NCBI RefSeq assembly: GCF_028640845.1
Contig: NC_080539.1
Location: 164,250,236-164,314,235 of the forward strand
Length of the DNA stretch: 64,000 nt
Direction of reading: 5' to 3'
Origin: Ahaetulla prasina
Lineage: Eukaryota; Chordata; Lepidosauria; Squamata; Colubridae
Position numbers and translations under genes: made by a program. The notes below the pieces were generated by a model that saw only the letters and a program-made list of their open reading frames with translations, ran no database searches and was not told the DNA's origin. Each line of letters begins with the position of its first letter. Position 1 is the first letter of the stretch. Shown one piece after another: positions 42,046 through 53,539 of this stretch.

Positions 42046-45000
42046 CTGAAATATGGAACCAAACTTAGTATAAATGTAACTTTACAACAAGGGTGAAGGT
42101 ACAAAATATGTAGAGACTGCTTAGGTTCTGCACACAGAAGGCCCCAAGTTCAGCCTCCGGTATTTCTTGGCAAGAGATTTAAGAAAGCTGCTGCTAATAA
42201 AACAAGGCTAGATGGACCAACAATCTGGCTCAATAGAAAACTGCTTTCCATATTTCTAAACTAGGGATAGGCTAACTAGGTCACAGGATCCAACTCCCCC
42301 ACTATGCTCTAACTATGTCCTTCAAAGCACTAGAAGATTGGGTCACTGAAATGTAGTGTTAATAGGACTGAACGGCGGTTTGTAAAGATGTCGAAGTAAG
42401 AGTAGAAACGAATATGCCAAACTACAGTGAGGCAAAAAAACCCCTCAACAACAACAATGACCCATTTCCATCTTTAAACCATTTGCAGCTCCCAAATCCA
42501 TAGCAGTGGTGGGTTGTTCCCGGTTCGGGCCGGTTCTTGCGAATCGGTAGTAATGGCGGCGGGGAGGCTCCGCCCACCTGCCTGGAGGTCATCATAAACG
42601 ATCTGCGCATGCACAGAAATGCGCAAGACCGCTCCAATTGCGAACCGGTAGCGGAGGTAAGTAGAACCCACCCCTGATCCATAATATTATAGATACTTTA
42701 TGAAACTATTTTCTGGGATATTTATATAATCTAGTCACCTGATATAACTCTATTTTCACTATTAATTTCTAGCTGAATTTCTAGCTGAATTCCCCCAAAG
42801 AGAGATAATTTTTGATGCTAATAATGTTTGGTATCAAACATTTTCTCTGATTATTTAAATTGGTATGTGACAAACATACAGTATAAAGTATCAATACTCT
42901 ATTTGATATTATGGGGAATTAGATGGTGAATAATTCATGTAGTGGTTTTATGAGGGATGAAAAGACAAGAAGCCACAGATAAATACATCTGAAGCCCTGT
43001 GGACTGAAAGAAACAAAGGATCACACAGGCAGGCCTTGACCTTGGATAAACCATATTCTAATTTTTTAATGGGTTATTCCAAATGGAATAGTCTGCTTTT
43101 GCTCAGCATTAAAGTGCTGGGATGGGACAGCACCCATTTAATTATTCTCCTCTATGCACCTGACTGGATACAGAAAGTTATCCTAAAATTCCTTATGCAT
43201 TCAAAAACCACACATCTAGAACAGGGTTGAAGGGAAGAAGAAGAAGAAAAGATGCAGTATTCCAAAAATAGCCAAGCACTGCAAACTCAATAAGTAACAG
43301 ACATGTGATACTAATTATTTATTAAATCAATCAATATATTATCCATCAATCTCCCAAGCAAAAGTATGGAAAACCCATCCTTGGATGTTTTTGTTTGGAA
43401 GAACAGCAGAAATGGAGCTTTGTTCAGTTCCCAGCTGAAATATACTACTTTTGGAGAAAACTTTGATGTATTTATTATTTACTCTCACAACTATGTGTTG
43501 TGTTTTATATGAATCTAGGATGATGCACCAGTTGAGGCCTTTTCTGATCTGAGTAGGCCTGGAAGCATTTTCATCCCTACGCATTTAAGTTCAGTGGCTA
43601 AGATGCTGAGTTTGTCGATCAAAAGGTCAGCAGTTCAACGGTTCGAATCCCTAGTGCTGCTGGGTAACGGGGAGAGCTCCCGTTACTTGTCCCAGCTTCT
43701 GCCAACTTAGCAGTTTGAAAGCACATAAAAAATGCAAGTAGAAAAATAGGGACCATCTTTGGTGGGAAGGTAAAAGCGTTCCATGCACCTTTGGCATTTA
43801 GTCATGCCAGCCACATGACCACGGAGATGTCTTCGGACAGCACTGGCTCTTTGGTTTTGAAATGGAAATGAGTCAGGAACAACTAGCACATATGTGTGAG
43901 GGGAACTTTTACCTTTACCTTTTAACAAGATTTATATGAGGCTGCCCCTGAAGACAGCTCCCTAACTATTACTAGGACAAAATGTAGCAGGCAAGGTATT
44001 AGTGGATGAGAGATACTATGGTCATTTAACAGTCTGAAAATTCAAATCTGATGGATGCTATTCTGCATTTATTCAAATAGCAATAGCACTTAGATTTATA
44101 TACCACTTCACAGTGCTTTACAGCCCTCTCTAAGTGGTTTACAGAGTCAGCCTATTGCCCCTAACAATCTGGGTTCTCATTTTACCAGCCTTGGAAGGAT
44201 GGAAGGGTGAGTCAACTTTGAGCCTGGTGAGATTTTATTAATTGATTTATTAATAATATTTTATTAAATAATTTATTTATTAACATTTATTAGAAATGTT
44301 ATTGATACTATTGATATATATAGATAGATAGATACATATATATGTACTTACTATCAAAATCTACATCAACATGTGGATGATCCCTCACAACTTTGTGAAA
44401 TCTTTCTGCCTCCAGTTTTGCAATAATTGAGTCAAAATAAGCGATTGCTTCAGTCACATCTGAACTGAGTTGTGAGCCATTTCTGTCCTCTGAGATCTGG
44501 AAGGTATGACAATGGTTTAATTAGAATAAACAAGCATTATAATTCCAACCCTCCCTCCGACTTTCAAGGATACAAAATGTAGACCTTTCAGAAAACAAAC
44601 TATTTTTTTTGTGCTAATTTATCTTAGGCTCCATTTAAATTAGCTATTATGCTGCTTTTTGTAATATATGTGGATTATCTTTTTTTTTTTATTCAAAAAT
44701 TTTACAGAAAATTCCCCCCCCTTTCCCCCCACCTCCCCTCCCCCCTCCCTTCACAACCCCCCTCCCCGCCCCCGACTTCCCAGAACGAGCACAAGGTATA
44801 GTTAAAAATAAAACAAACATATGCTAAAAAAATTTCGTCCCAACTTAATTATACCCCTACAATCATCAATTCCTAACTTCCCCCGAAAACAATCAAAAAT
44901 AATACATCATAATCATTCAAAACAGTCTGACAACTCTTAGTCTGATATCTACTTTGAATATAGTCAATCCATTTTTTCCATTCCTTTAAGTATCTTTCTT

Positions 45001-48000
45001 GCGTATTGTCTTTCAAAAAGGCTGATATCTTCGCCATCTCAGCCAAATTGGCAACTTTCAATATCCATTCTTCTATTGTAGGTACTTCTTTTTTCTTCCA
45101 GTATTGTCCTATTAGTAATCTTGCTGCTGTTATTAGATTTAAAATCAATTTAGTCTCAATTACTGTACAGTCCGTAATAATTCCCAACAGAAAAAATTGC
45201 GGCAGGAACTTTATCTTCTTTTTCAAAACATTTTGTAAAATCCACCAAATTTTTATCCAAAAGGCCTTTATATCCTTACAAGTCCACCAAATATGAAAAT
45301 ATGTAGCGTCATCACAATTACATCTCCAACATTTTGCTTGCATATCTGGATACATACACGATAATTTCTTAGGATCTAAATGCCATCTATAAAACATTTT
45401 ATAAAAATTTTCCCTCAAATTCTGTGAATTTAACATTTCTAACCCAAATTTTTTCCCAAGTTTCCAATAATATTGGCTCCTGAAAATTTTGTGCCCACTT
45501 TATCATACAGTCCTTTACCAAGTCCCTTTCAGAATCTATTTCAAGTAACACATTATACAATCTCTTTATATGCTCCTGAGACTGATTTCTAATTTGCTTT
45601 ACCAAATTTCCCTCGTTATACATGGATTATCTTTAATGTTGTATATCCCTGGGTGTGTGCATATATAAGTAGATGTGCAAAAAAATATCATTTTCCAGGT
45701 ATGTGTATGTGTGTGTGTATTCCAAATAATAATATAGAACTATTCTTGATGCAATCATTATTAGCCTTATGATTCTTTTGGATCAAGGCTGATTTCAACT
45801 TTTAACTAGCAGGAAAAAGCAAGCAAATGAGAAAAATCAGTTAGGTAAAAAAAAAATGCAGAAGACACTCCAGGAAGCCAAATTTGATCAAAATAATGTT
45901 GAATCTTGACTTTCCTTTTACTGAAGTACTGTGGGCCTTTTGGTATTTTGAAATTCTACTCCATGAGCCACATTTAGCAAAGCAAGAATTGAAGAAAACT
46001 AATCTTCAGAATATCTGCAAAAAAACAAAAAAGGCTGCCTATCCCTAAGTCTATTTTCATACTGTGTCACAAAACGTCTATTCATTAGTTCTCTCACTTG
46101 AACTATTTGGGATCTTTAGAATAGAATAGAATAGAATTTTTATTGGCCAAGTGTGATTGGACACACAAGGAATTTGTCTTGGTGCATTTGCTCTCAGTGT
46201 ACATAAAAGAAAAGATACATTCATCAAGGTACAACATTTACAACACAATTGATGATCAATATATCAATATAAATCATAAGGATTGCCAGCAACAAGTTAT
46301 AGTCATACAGTCATAAGTGGAAAGAGATTGGTGATGGGAACTATGAGAAGATTAATAGTAGTGCAGATTCAGTAAATAGTCTGACAGTGTTGATGGAATT
46401 ATTTGTTTAGCAGAGTGATGGCCTTCGGGAAAAAACTGTTCTTGTGTCTAGTTGTTCTGGTGTGCAGTGCTCTATAGCGTCGTTTTGAGGGTAGGAGTTG
46501 AAACAGTTTATGTCCAGGATGCAAGGGATCTGCAAATATTCTAATTCTTTAAAGAATTCTAATGTCACTTGATATCAAGGTATCTCTCTTATTGACAGAA
46601 ATTAAAATCTTAGCATCTTAGTTACGGGGAATGGATGCTAGAAAAGTTGTAATACAGATATGGAGAGAATTGCTGAATGACCAGTAATATCTTCAGATCC
46701 CCCACTTTTGCCAGCAGTTTAAATTGTCACTTGTATTAGGATAACAAAAGTGGTGTGCTATCCAACACAGTAAACAATACATTAATTTACAGTATTTATT
46801 TTTTTAAAGTGGAAACTGAGTGATTTCTGTGAGCAGTTAGCATGGCCATAAACAGACATGTGGCTTAATACATAGAGGACAAATGTCTATGGAGATTCTG
46901 AGTAACCCATTTCATGGTTGTCCCAAAGGTGCTTTTTCAAGAGGCAACTGGGCTTTCTTGTTTTCCTCTGAAGACGTTTCACTTCTCATCCAAGAAGCTT
47001 CTTCAGCTCTGACTTCCGTTCCCCACCATCCAGTCAGAGCTGAAGAAGCTTCTTGGATGAAAAGTGAAACGTCTTCAAAGAAAAAAGAGTCCAGTTGCCT
47101 CTTGAAAAAGCACCTTTGGGATAGAAGACAAATGTGTAAAGAAAAAGGGACAACCCACTGTTTATTAAAAGAGAATAACCTAAACATTTGTCAAAAGGAA
47201 ACAAACCCCTCTTGTTGTTCCTTCCCAAAGGTTGAAACTTGAGCTTCAGTTTCTTGAAATTATAACCCCTCCAGTCATGGATTTAGCCACCATGAAATCT
47301 TCATTTTCAAACTGCTCATACTGTAATTTGTGTGTGTGTGTGTTTTTAATTTCTTTATTTTTTCTGGTGAGAGAAGCAATTCTATCCCAATCAGTGGTAG
47401 TTTTTAAACTTGTTTATGATTGGTGAGAATGCCCAAAGCCTGAAAAGTAAATGTCCTTACTTTGACTATTATATGTGAATAGGCTGTGTTAGTATGGCAG
47501 ACTATATGGAGTCTGACACTAAAGGTTATTACAAAACATAAGCTCACACCATTCCCAAACTCATAACTCATCTCCTCACATCTTCCCAAGCAAGTTTATT
47601 TCTTTCTTATTTCAATTCTCCAAAGAGTGTGGTTGTAACATATTCTATGTAAACACGGGAGTAACATATCCTACCTTAGAAGTCGGTTTGGGAGGAGGAG
47701 GGGCTTGGGTTTTTGTTGTTGCTGCTGAAGATTTTGTAGGCAAAGGGGAAATTTCAGGCACTCTGCCCAAGACTTTCAAATCCTTGACACCCGCAAGGTA
47801 TTTTTTCCTCAGAGCTAACAAATCTTGTAAATATTGCAAACAGTCTTGTGTCTTGGAGTACATCCATGCCTTTTCTTCTTTCAGCTGAAGGCAGGCAACT
47901 GAATTAAGGCTGGTGGTACTTTTGCTTTTTTTCAGAGGTTCGATGAGTGTATGGTCCTCGTCTCTGAGAGCATACATAGAGGTGCTACGGATCAAACGAA

Positions 48001-48088
48001 CCGCAGAGCCATCATAAGCTGGGATCCCATCAGATAAACTACTCCTGCTGGAGTTGGGGTGAAATATGGAGTGTATTTTCCTGAACAT
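41801..48088 (-). CDS. C13orf42: C13orf42-like protein of unknown function, 3 exons
   Basis: Three exons with matching phases encode 267 aa. Exon 1 starts MFRKIHSIFHPNSSRSSLSD and carries low-complexity Ser-rich and proline-rich segments (QAPPPPKP). Exon 2 contains SSDVTEAIAYFDSIIAKLEA, a conserved helical block ending DVDFD. Exon 3 has REHSLHSNWILRAPRRYS and YLPKAVEGAFNTMKFKPK. These fit my recollection of human C13orf42 (formerly annotated as a lincRNA), and its position next to GUCY1B2 agrees with human 13q14.3. No enzymatic motif, signal peptide or membrane segment is seen. The Met start is the first codon of the open frame. Intron 1 holds a young L1 fragment and a long hairpin; the 3' UTR appears to hold a hAT-like MITE. 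Confidence 0.87.
42504..42676 (-). mobile_element. Short hAT-like MITE, 173 bp
   Basis: CAGTGGTGGGTTGTTCC ... GAACCCACCCCTG, with duplications ATCCATAG and ATCCATAA. The internal sequence (ggccggttcttgcgaatcgg) marks a related subfamily. Confidence 0.85.
42677..43590. other. C13orf42-like intron 2, middle part
   Basis: AT-rich intron without recognisable repeats or coding sequence. Confidence 0.4.
43592..43920 (+). mobile_element. Sauria-type SINE, 5'-truncated
   Basis: tcagtggctaagatgctgag, ggttcgaatccctag, body shared with 11652, and tail aacttttacctttacctttt. The first bases of the tRNA-like head are missing. Confidence 0.85.
44090..44235 (-). mobile_element. tRNA-derived SINE, truncated
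   Basis: Same family as 20825 and 24345; it breaks off at agcctggtgagat, so the tRNA-like head is absent. Confidence 0.7.
44236..44345. repeat. AT-rich low-complexity tract with (GATA)n
   Basis: attaattgatttattaataa units then atagatagatagata, ending at the donor of C13orf42-like exon 2. Confidence 0.7.
44352..44496 (-). CDS. C13orf42: C13orf42-like exon 2
   Basis: Encodes ISEDRNGSQLSSDVTEAIAY, then FDSIIAKLEAERFHKVVRDH and PHVDVDFD. Splice sites are clean: ccttccag and GATA|gtaagt. It lacks an ATG near its start, so it is invisible to a simple ORF scan. Confidence 0.87.
44683..45622 (-). mobile_element. L1 LINE, recent 5'-truncated insertion
   Basis: A 187-codon open C-terminus of L1 ORF2 on the minus strand: PDMQAKCWRCNCDDATYFHI, WTCKDIKAFWIKIWWILQNV and EEWILKVANLAEMAKISAFL. 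A C-rich 3' UTR and a poly-T tail follow. Flanked by a 12-bp duplication TGGATTATCTTT (44671-44682, 45623-45634). In C13orf42-like intron 1. Confidence 0.9.
46118..46545 (-). mobile_element. CR1/L3-type LINE 3' fragment with (AATAG)n tail
   Basis: tagaatagaatagaatagaa then the shared 3' UTR, into C-terminal RT coding (tctatagcgtcgttttgagg). In C13orf42-like intron 1. Confidence 0.9.
46921..47121. repeat. Long near-perfect inverted repeat (hairpin)
   Basis: Arms of about 90 bases (TCCCAAAGGTGCTTTTTCAA ... / ... TTGAAAAAGCACCTTTGGGA) with a ~17-base loop tccgttccccaccatcc. The inner arms read caagaagcttcttcagctct and its complement. A fold-back transposable element by structure. In C13orf42-like intron 1. 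Confidence 0.9.
47122..47640. other. C13orf42-like intron 1, part near exon 1
   Basis: Includes a short (GT)n near 47330. Nothing else recognised. Confidence 0.4.
47675..48088 (-). CDS. C13orf42: C13orf42-like exon 1
   Basis: 138 codons from ATG to donor AAG|gtagga. Contains GSAVRLIRSTSMYALRDED, a helical CLQLKEEKAWMYSKTQDCLQ, YLQDLLALRKKYLAGVKDLK and a proline-rich end. The frame stays open for 10 codons past the donor, and the junction to exon 2 is fixed by phase. Confidence 0.87.
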
Positions 48089-48930
48089 AGCGTAGTTCCT
48101 TCTTCAACTATTCCATCTAACATTCAACCTCACTCCGGTGTGTCTTCTAATGGACATTTCTTGCCAACAAAGAAAAAGGTTGTGTGTGTTGATTATGAAT
48201 GGGATCAGGTTTTCTTCTGTTTCAGACTTCTTTTGGCCCATCTCTTCATTTCTTTTCCAAACTTTTCCAAAGATGAAGGAATGCAATGTCATCAATCTTA
48301 TCTTTATGAAGCCTGTACTTCGGTTCACCGAAAGGTTGCAGCAGCTCTTATTTGTTTATTTGTGCTGACCATGGTGCTGAAATAGTCTATCTTTATAATG
48401 AAAAATATTTAGCACTTCTGAGTTTGTCAGAAGGCTACATAAAAGATGCTAACACATCAGTATCCGGTGCATTTCTAATCAATATTAGATAATATCCTGC
48501 AGAAGCTGGCAGCTAGAAGGGATTTTGTTTTCTCTGCTATGGCAACCGAAGCATGGTTACCGCTATCTGATAACACACATGAGTGTTGAGAATAAAGCAG
48601 GCTAAGATCCATTACACTGAGCATGGAAGGCTGGCCTTCAAATAAAACACATCTAATAATCTAAGATGGTTATTGTTGATGACTATAGGCACAGTTAATC
48701 TAGTGCTGTACGTGATAAATTTAATGCATTTTGTTTTCCTTGGGGGACTGAATATTCAGATGCCCATCCTAAACCCAAGGTCCAAGAACTCACTATCCTT
48801 TTTGCTTCTGGGAGTTCCCTGAGAGCTTTGGTTAAGCACATCTGGAGCTGTATTGTTTGGGGAGAGCTAATGAGACATCAGAAAGTTGCTAAGTCTTCCT
48901 CCCCTTCCACAGGTAATCCTCAATTTATGA
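48089..48930. other. Upstream flank of the C13orf42-like gene
   Basis: Should hold its promoter and any 5' UTR exon, but I see no clear TATA box, CpG island or splice-linked upstream exon. Confidence 0.35.
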
Positions 48931-48938
48931 CTACAGCT

Positions 48939-49139
48939 CGGGGTGAAATTCATCAGGTTCTGACAGGTTCTGGAGAACTGGTAGCGGAAATTTTGAGTAG
49001 TTCAGAGAACCAGCAAATACCACCTCTGGCTGGCCCCAGAGTGGGATGGGAATGGAGATTTTGCAGTATACTTCCCCTGCCACGCCCACCAAGCCATGCC
49101 CACCAAACTGGTAGTAAAAAAATTTGATTTCCAACACTG
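48939..49139 (-). mobile_element. hAT-like MITE, CAGTGGTGGG family, copy 6
   Basis: CGGGGTGAAATTCATCAGG ... GATTTCCAACACTG, with duplications CTACAGCT and CTATAGCT. Confidence 0.85.
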
Positions 49140-49604
49140 CTATAGCTGGCACCGGAATCTTGGTCATTGAGTGAAGATGCCCACGTAACTGCTTTGCTCA
49201 ACAGCCACAATCCAGGCGCTCCTGGCTGTGGTCGTGAAGCAATCTCCCAGGCCACTAAGCAGACAGAGGGAAACAGCTGCCTGCTTAGCTCAGCTCTCCT
49301 CCATGCACAGAAAGGAGCTGCTCTAGCACGCAGCAGGAATGAAGCTTGGATCTTTGTGATTAGAGCTCTGTTTCTCCATCCCACCTATGGAGTTCAGCTT
49401 CTCTCAGTAGGCATCTCTCTCAGCCAGCCCCCAGAGACAAGAGAGTCCTCTCAGCAGGTAGCAGCAGCTTGCAGCCTTGCCTGCCAGCTTCCCCATTGTC
49501 TTTCTGGTGAAGCCGTCAGAGAAGATTGCAAATGGGTAAGGGTGGGAGACCACCAGGACAGCAATGTAGATTAGGAAGTTGGAATAATTAAATGCCTTCC
49601 ACAG

Positions 49605-49757
49605 AGTAGTGGGTTTCAAACCCCGTCGCTACTGGTTCGCTCATGGGTGCGCACGCATCATCATGTGCAGAGATGTCCAGGTGGGTGGGCGGAGCCTCCT
49701 GCCACCGCTGCTACTGGTTCGGCCAATCTGGGCCAAACTGGTAGCAACCCACCACTG
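49605..49757. mobile_element. Short hAT-like MITE relative
   Basis: tagtgggtttcaaacc ... gtagcaacccaccactg, with inner ctactggttcg units as in the copy at 42504. The flanking duplication is not clear. Confidence 0.6.
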
Positions 49758-49837
49758 CTCCCACAGGAAGGCAGCAGCAAACCACTTGGCTCAATTATCA
49801 AGAAAACTATGTGGGAATATACATGAAGGCCCTAGGA

Positions 49838-50253
49838 CAGTGATGGCTAACCTTTTTGCCGTTGCGTGCCAAAAGCAGGGGGAGCATGGAGGGGTTGCGC
49901 TCACGCGTGCCCACACCCATAATTCAATGTGCCCCATGCACCCATGTATGCGTGCGCAACTTCCTTATATGGCCCCCGCTTTTGGCATGCAATGGTACAG
50001 TGGCCCCGGTAGATCCGTTTTTCGCCATCCCCAGGCTCCAAAGCCTTTCTAGGAGCCTAGGGAGGGCAAAAATGGCCTTCCCCATCCTCCCGGAGGCCAG
50101 AAACAGCCTGTTTCCTGACGTCCGGTAGGCCTGAAAATCAGCTGGCCAGCGTGCACATGCACACCGGAGCTGAGATAGGGCAACACTTGCGTGCCCACCA
50201 ATATGGCTCCGTGTGCCACCTGTGGCACCCCTGCCATAGGTTCGCCATCACGG
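49838..50253. mobile_element. hAT-like element, CAGTGATGGC family, 416 bp
   Basis: CAGTGATGGCTAACC ... GGTTCGCCATCACGG, flanked by perfect CCCTAGGA (49830-49837, 50254-50261). It is GC-rich and generates long meaningless open frames. Relative at 60080. Confidence 0.92.
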
Positions 50254-50617
50254 CCCTAGGATCTGATTCAATTTTCAGAAGACTTATTTTAATATTTAAA
50301 AAAACCCTGAAAATATACTTGCTCTCTGAATCTAACTCTCAAAACTGGTTGGTTGCATTATCTCATCCATCTCCCCGTCACCCAGTCTTGCTACTCTATG
50401 CTATTGTCCACCTTCAAATACCACGGTGAGTGGTTGAATGATACAGTTCTTATGTCCAACCTGGCAAGATGTGGTATTGATCCTTCCATTATCTGCCTTC
50501 AAAAGCCATCTGAACTGCAGCCTAGAGGATGAGGGCAAAGAAGAGTAGTGGGAAAGAGGTAATAACCTGCAGGATTGCTTACCAAGAATCTGTCCCACTG
50601 CTCCTCAAAAATAACCA

Positions 50618-50735
50618 TTTTAAGATGTGTGGACTTCAGCTCCCAGAATTCTCTAGCCAGCATGCTGCCTGGGAAATCTTAGGTGTTAAGTCCATATATC
50701 TTAAAGTTATCAAATTTGAGAAACACTGATCTATT
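50618..50735. repeat. Diverged fold-back MITE
   Basis: tgtggacttcagctcccagaattctctagcc ... cttaaagttatcaaatttga; an old copy of the fold-back family with damaged ends. The first 20 bases are the most recognisable. Confidence 0.55.
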
Positions 50736-51350
50736 CAGAAAACACCATCACCACAATACAGTCTCATAATCTGCTTTCTTGTTGAGCCTGTTGCAGGAAG
50801 ATCAAAAGCAACATCATTTCAACTTGTCCTCTTCATGCGTTGCTTGGAGTTTTGAGACATCCGTACAAAAGCCAGAATAAAATTGGTGCATACTCTATCT
50901 GGGAAAATTCTGATTCCCTTTGCTTTGAGTTCTGACTGTTCTGAAAGCACAGCTGGCGCCATCTTGTGGTGTTTTAAAGATGTTTTAGCAAAGGGTAGAT
51001 TTACATGACGCATCCATTATTAATACACGGGCTTAGAAAGAGATGTAAGATCTTGGTTGTGTGGTTTAGTGGTTTGTTTGTTTTTTTAAATTCCAAATTA
51101 TTAGTTGGAATATTTTACTTTTTTCCCACTTTGAAAGTTCAGGAACCGACATTGCTTTCAACTGCAGTTTTATTGTAAAGCTATTAGATGAGCAACTCAT
51201 AGGTTCCGAGTACTGTTGCTGTTCGCTTTATATAAATAAATCCCAGATGATTATAGCTCAAATGTAAGTGCATACTTGCATATTAGTAGATGGGCAATGT
51301 GTTTGAAAAAAGAAAAAAAATCAAGTGTCTATACACGTATCGGTCTAAGT

Positions 51351-51719
51351 CACGGGTGTCAAACTCAATTTCATTGAGGGCCGCATCAGAGTTGTGTTTG
51401 ACCTCAGTGGGCCGTGGTGGGTGTGGCTGTGGTGAGCATGGACAGCTTGACATCACTCATGTCAGAGGTGCCTGTGGTGGCCCAAGCACTCTGCCAGCGA
51501 AAACGGGTTCCTGAGCTGTTTTTGGCCACAATACAATCCTCTGCCAGCAAAAACAGAGCATGAGAGGGCCACATACAACCCTCCTGAGCTCCATTTTTGC
51601 TGGAAGAGACACCGCGGGGCAGTCCTTCGCTGTTTCCAGTGTGGCCTCATGGGTTAGTGCCAGATCTAAGCACCCCACGGGCCAGATCCGGCCTGCAGGC
51701 CTTGAGTTTGACACCCCTG
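51351..51719. mobile_element. hAT-like element, GTGTCAAACTC family, 369 bp
   Basis: CACGGGTGTCAAACTCAATT ... TTGAGTTTGACACCCCTG with perfect duplication GTCTAAGT (51343-51350, 51720-51727). Contains gggccgcatc and ggccagatccggcctgc. Confidence 0.92.
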
Positions 51720-51757
51720 GTCTAAGTGATATAGGGATTTCTCAGATGTGATGAAAC

Positions 51758-52048
51758 CAGTGGTGGGTTTCATATTTTTTTACTATCGGTTCTGTGGGTG
51801 TGGCTTGGTGGGCGTGGCATGGCTTGGTGGGCGTGGCAGGAGAATACTGTAAAATCTTCATTCCCACCCCACTCCAGGGGAAGGTTACTGCAAAATCCCC
51901 ATTTCTTCCCGATCTGCTGGGACTTGGGAGGCAGAGAATAGATGCGGGCGGGGCCAGTCAGAATTTTTACTACTGGTTCTCCGAACTACTCAAAATTTCC
52001 GCTACTGGTTCTCCAGAACTGGTCAGAACCTGCTGAAATCCACCCCTA
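51758..52048 (+). mobile_element. hAT-like MITE, CAGTGGTGGG family, copy 7
   Basis: CAGTGGTGGGTTTCA ... ATCCACCCCTA with perfect duplication GATGAAAC (51750-51757, 52049-52056). Only 30 bases from the previous hAT-like element. Confidence 0.93.
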
Positions 52049-52056
52049 GATGAAAC

Positions 52057-53190
52057 TCAATAGGATTGTATTCTCCATTCCTTCTGAGTTTTCTCTTCTT
52101 GTCAAAAGTAGACACTTGGAGAGTAGACACATACAAGAGCCTGTAGACAGGCATTCCATAGTTATCTAAGATTACGGTTGCATACAAATTCCATGTTGGA
52201 CCAAGTGCCCCAGAAATTCACGAAAGCTGACTTCTCCCTCTGGGAATCACACACATCCACAAGTAATCCAGCTCAATTTACCTCTGTGTACCTGGTGGTT
52301 CTCTGTGCTACAGCGAGCAGACACCAGAAGCCTGTGCTTTAATTAGAACAGGATTAATTCAAGCTGACTGCCTCTCTGTGTGTAAATAGGGCGTTAGGGG
52401 TCAGAAAGTACTAAGTACTTTAAATGTCTCCTTGCATAATGTTAAAAGCTACCAGAAAATAGATGACCTTTGTATAAGCAAAAGAATTAAGGGGCAATTG
52501 TGAAGTCATTTGGTACCACTGAACTTAATCACTCTAGCTATGTAGAGCAACCGTTGCTAATTATAACTTGGTGCTATAGCTGTCCCAGAGCCAGGCTGCT
52601 CCTGAAGAATTTTCTGTTTGGTGAGCTCAGAATTAGACTGAAGGATGACTAGTCTCTGGGTGTAATGTATTAACAAGGGATTAGGGGGAAAAAAACTAAT
52701 GCAAGGCTTATTCAGTCCTTAATGCTCAATGGGTGATTTCAGACCAATCATAATGTCTCAGACAAACCTATTTATCAAGAAAGTGGAAGCTCCTGGAAGA
52801 AAGTGGCATATAATTCTAAGAAATTACAGGACAGTTGTAAAATGTATAGTTATCAGTTGCATGGATTCCTTCAAATATACAACTTTTTCAAGGATTGAAA
52901 GGAACGTCTAGTTTTAAGGAGCTAGGACAGAAGCTCAATTCAACTTCATTCCATCCCATTCAAGTGAAACTAGAATTACAATTATAACTTTTAATAAAGT
53001 ATTGTTCTCACATTTGAGGGAAAAATGTTTTCATTTTAAATGGGAAGCGACTGTGCCCGCAAACTGCTGGCATAACACTCACCTTCAGTGCATGCATTGG
53101 TTGTCTGTCACTGGTCACTTCTGCTTTCTGATATGGAATCACCAGTCACATCCATCCTGTAGCCTAGTTTTCACATAGTACAAAGAGCAG
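52057..53190. other. Intergenic between the C13orf42-like gene and SERPINE3
   Basis: Over 1.1 kb without a recognisable gene or repeat. Confidence 0.4.
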
Positions 53191-53194
53191 ACTA

Positions 53195-53400
53195 TAGAGA
53201 AACAGGTTAGATATCAGAAGTAACTTCCTGACTATCAGCCTGTAGTGTAGACTGCCATGTGATATAGTGATTTCTCCTTCTCTGAAGTACTTCAGACAAA
53301 AGCTAGATGATCCATCTTCCAGAGATGCTCCATGGCTCCTGCGGCGCAGAAGACTGGAATACAGTACTTCTAAGATCCCTTTCAGATCAATGAGTCTATT
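53195..53400 (+). mobile_element. Old CR1 LINE fragment
   Basis: ggttagatatcagaagtaac ... ttcagacaaaagctagatga ... gagatgctcc resembles a diverged CR1 C-terminus and 3' UTR (RQKLDDP). Confidence 0.5.
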
Positions 53401-53539
53401 AAAATTGTTACCAACTACTGTAGCCCAGCTTATATTTCTATTGTTTTGGAAGGCATACAGTGAGACCAGTGTTGGATAACAATTTAAGATTATATCACGT
53501 CTATAAGATTATTAAGAACTACAACAACCAAAAAAACAA

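Noticed and set aside
41814..42068. 84-codon plus-strand open frame
   Set aside because: It is the shadow of exon 3 of the C13orf42-like gene; the minus strand has correct splice signals, phase and conserved blocks.
46883..47242. 119-codon plus and 91-codon minus open frames
   Set aside because: Both are read through the long inverted repeat and mirror each other.
49609..50128. Plus-strand open frames of 147 and 90 codons
   Set aside because: They run across two GC-rich hAT-like elements; the high GC content alone explains the lack of stops.
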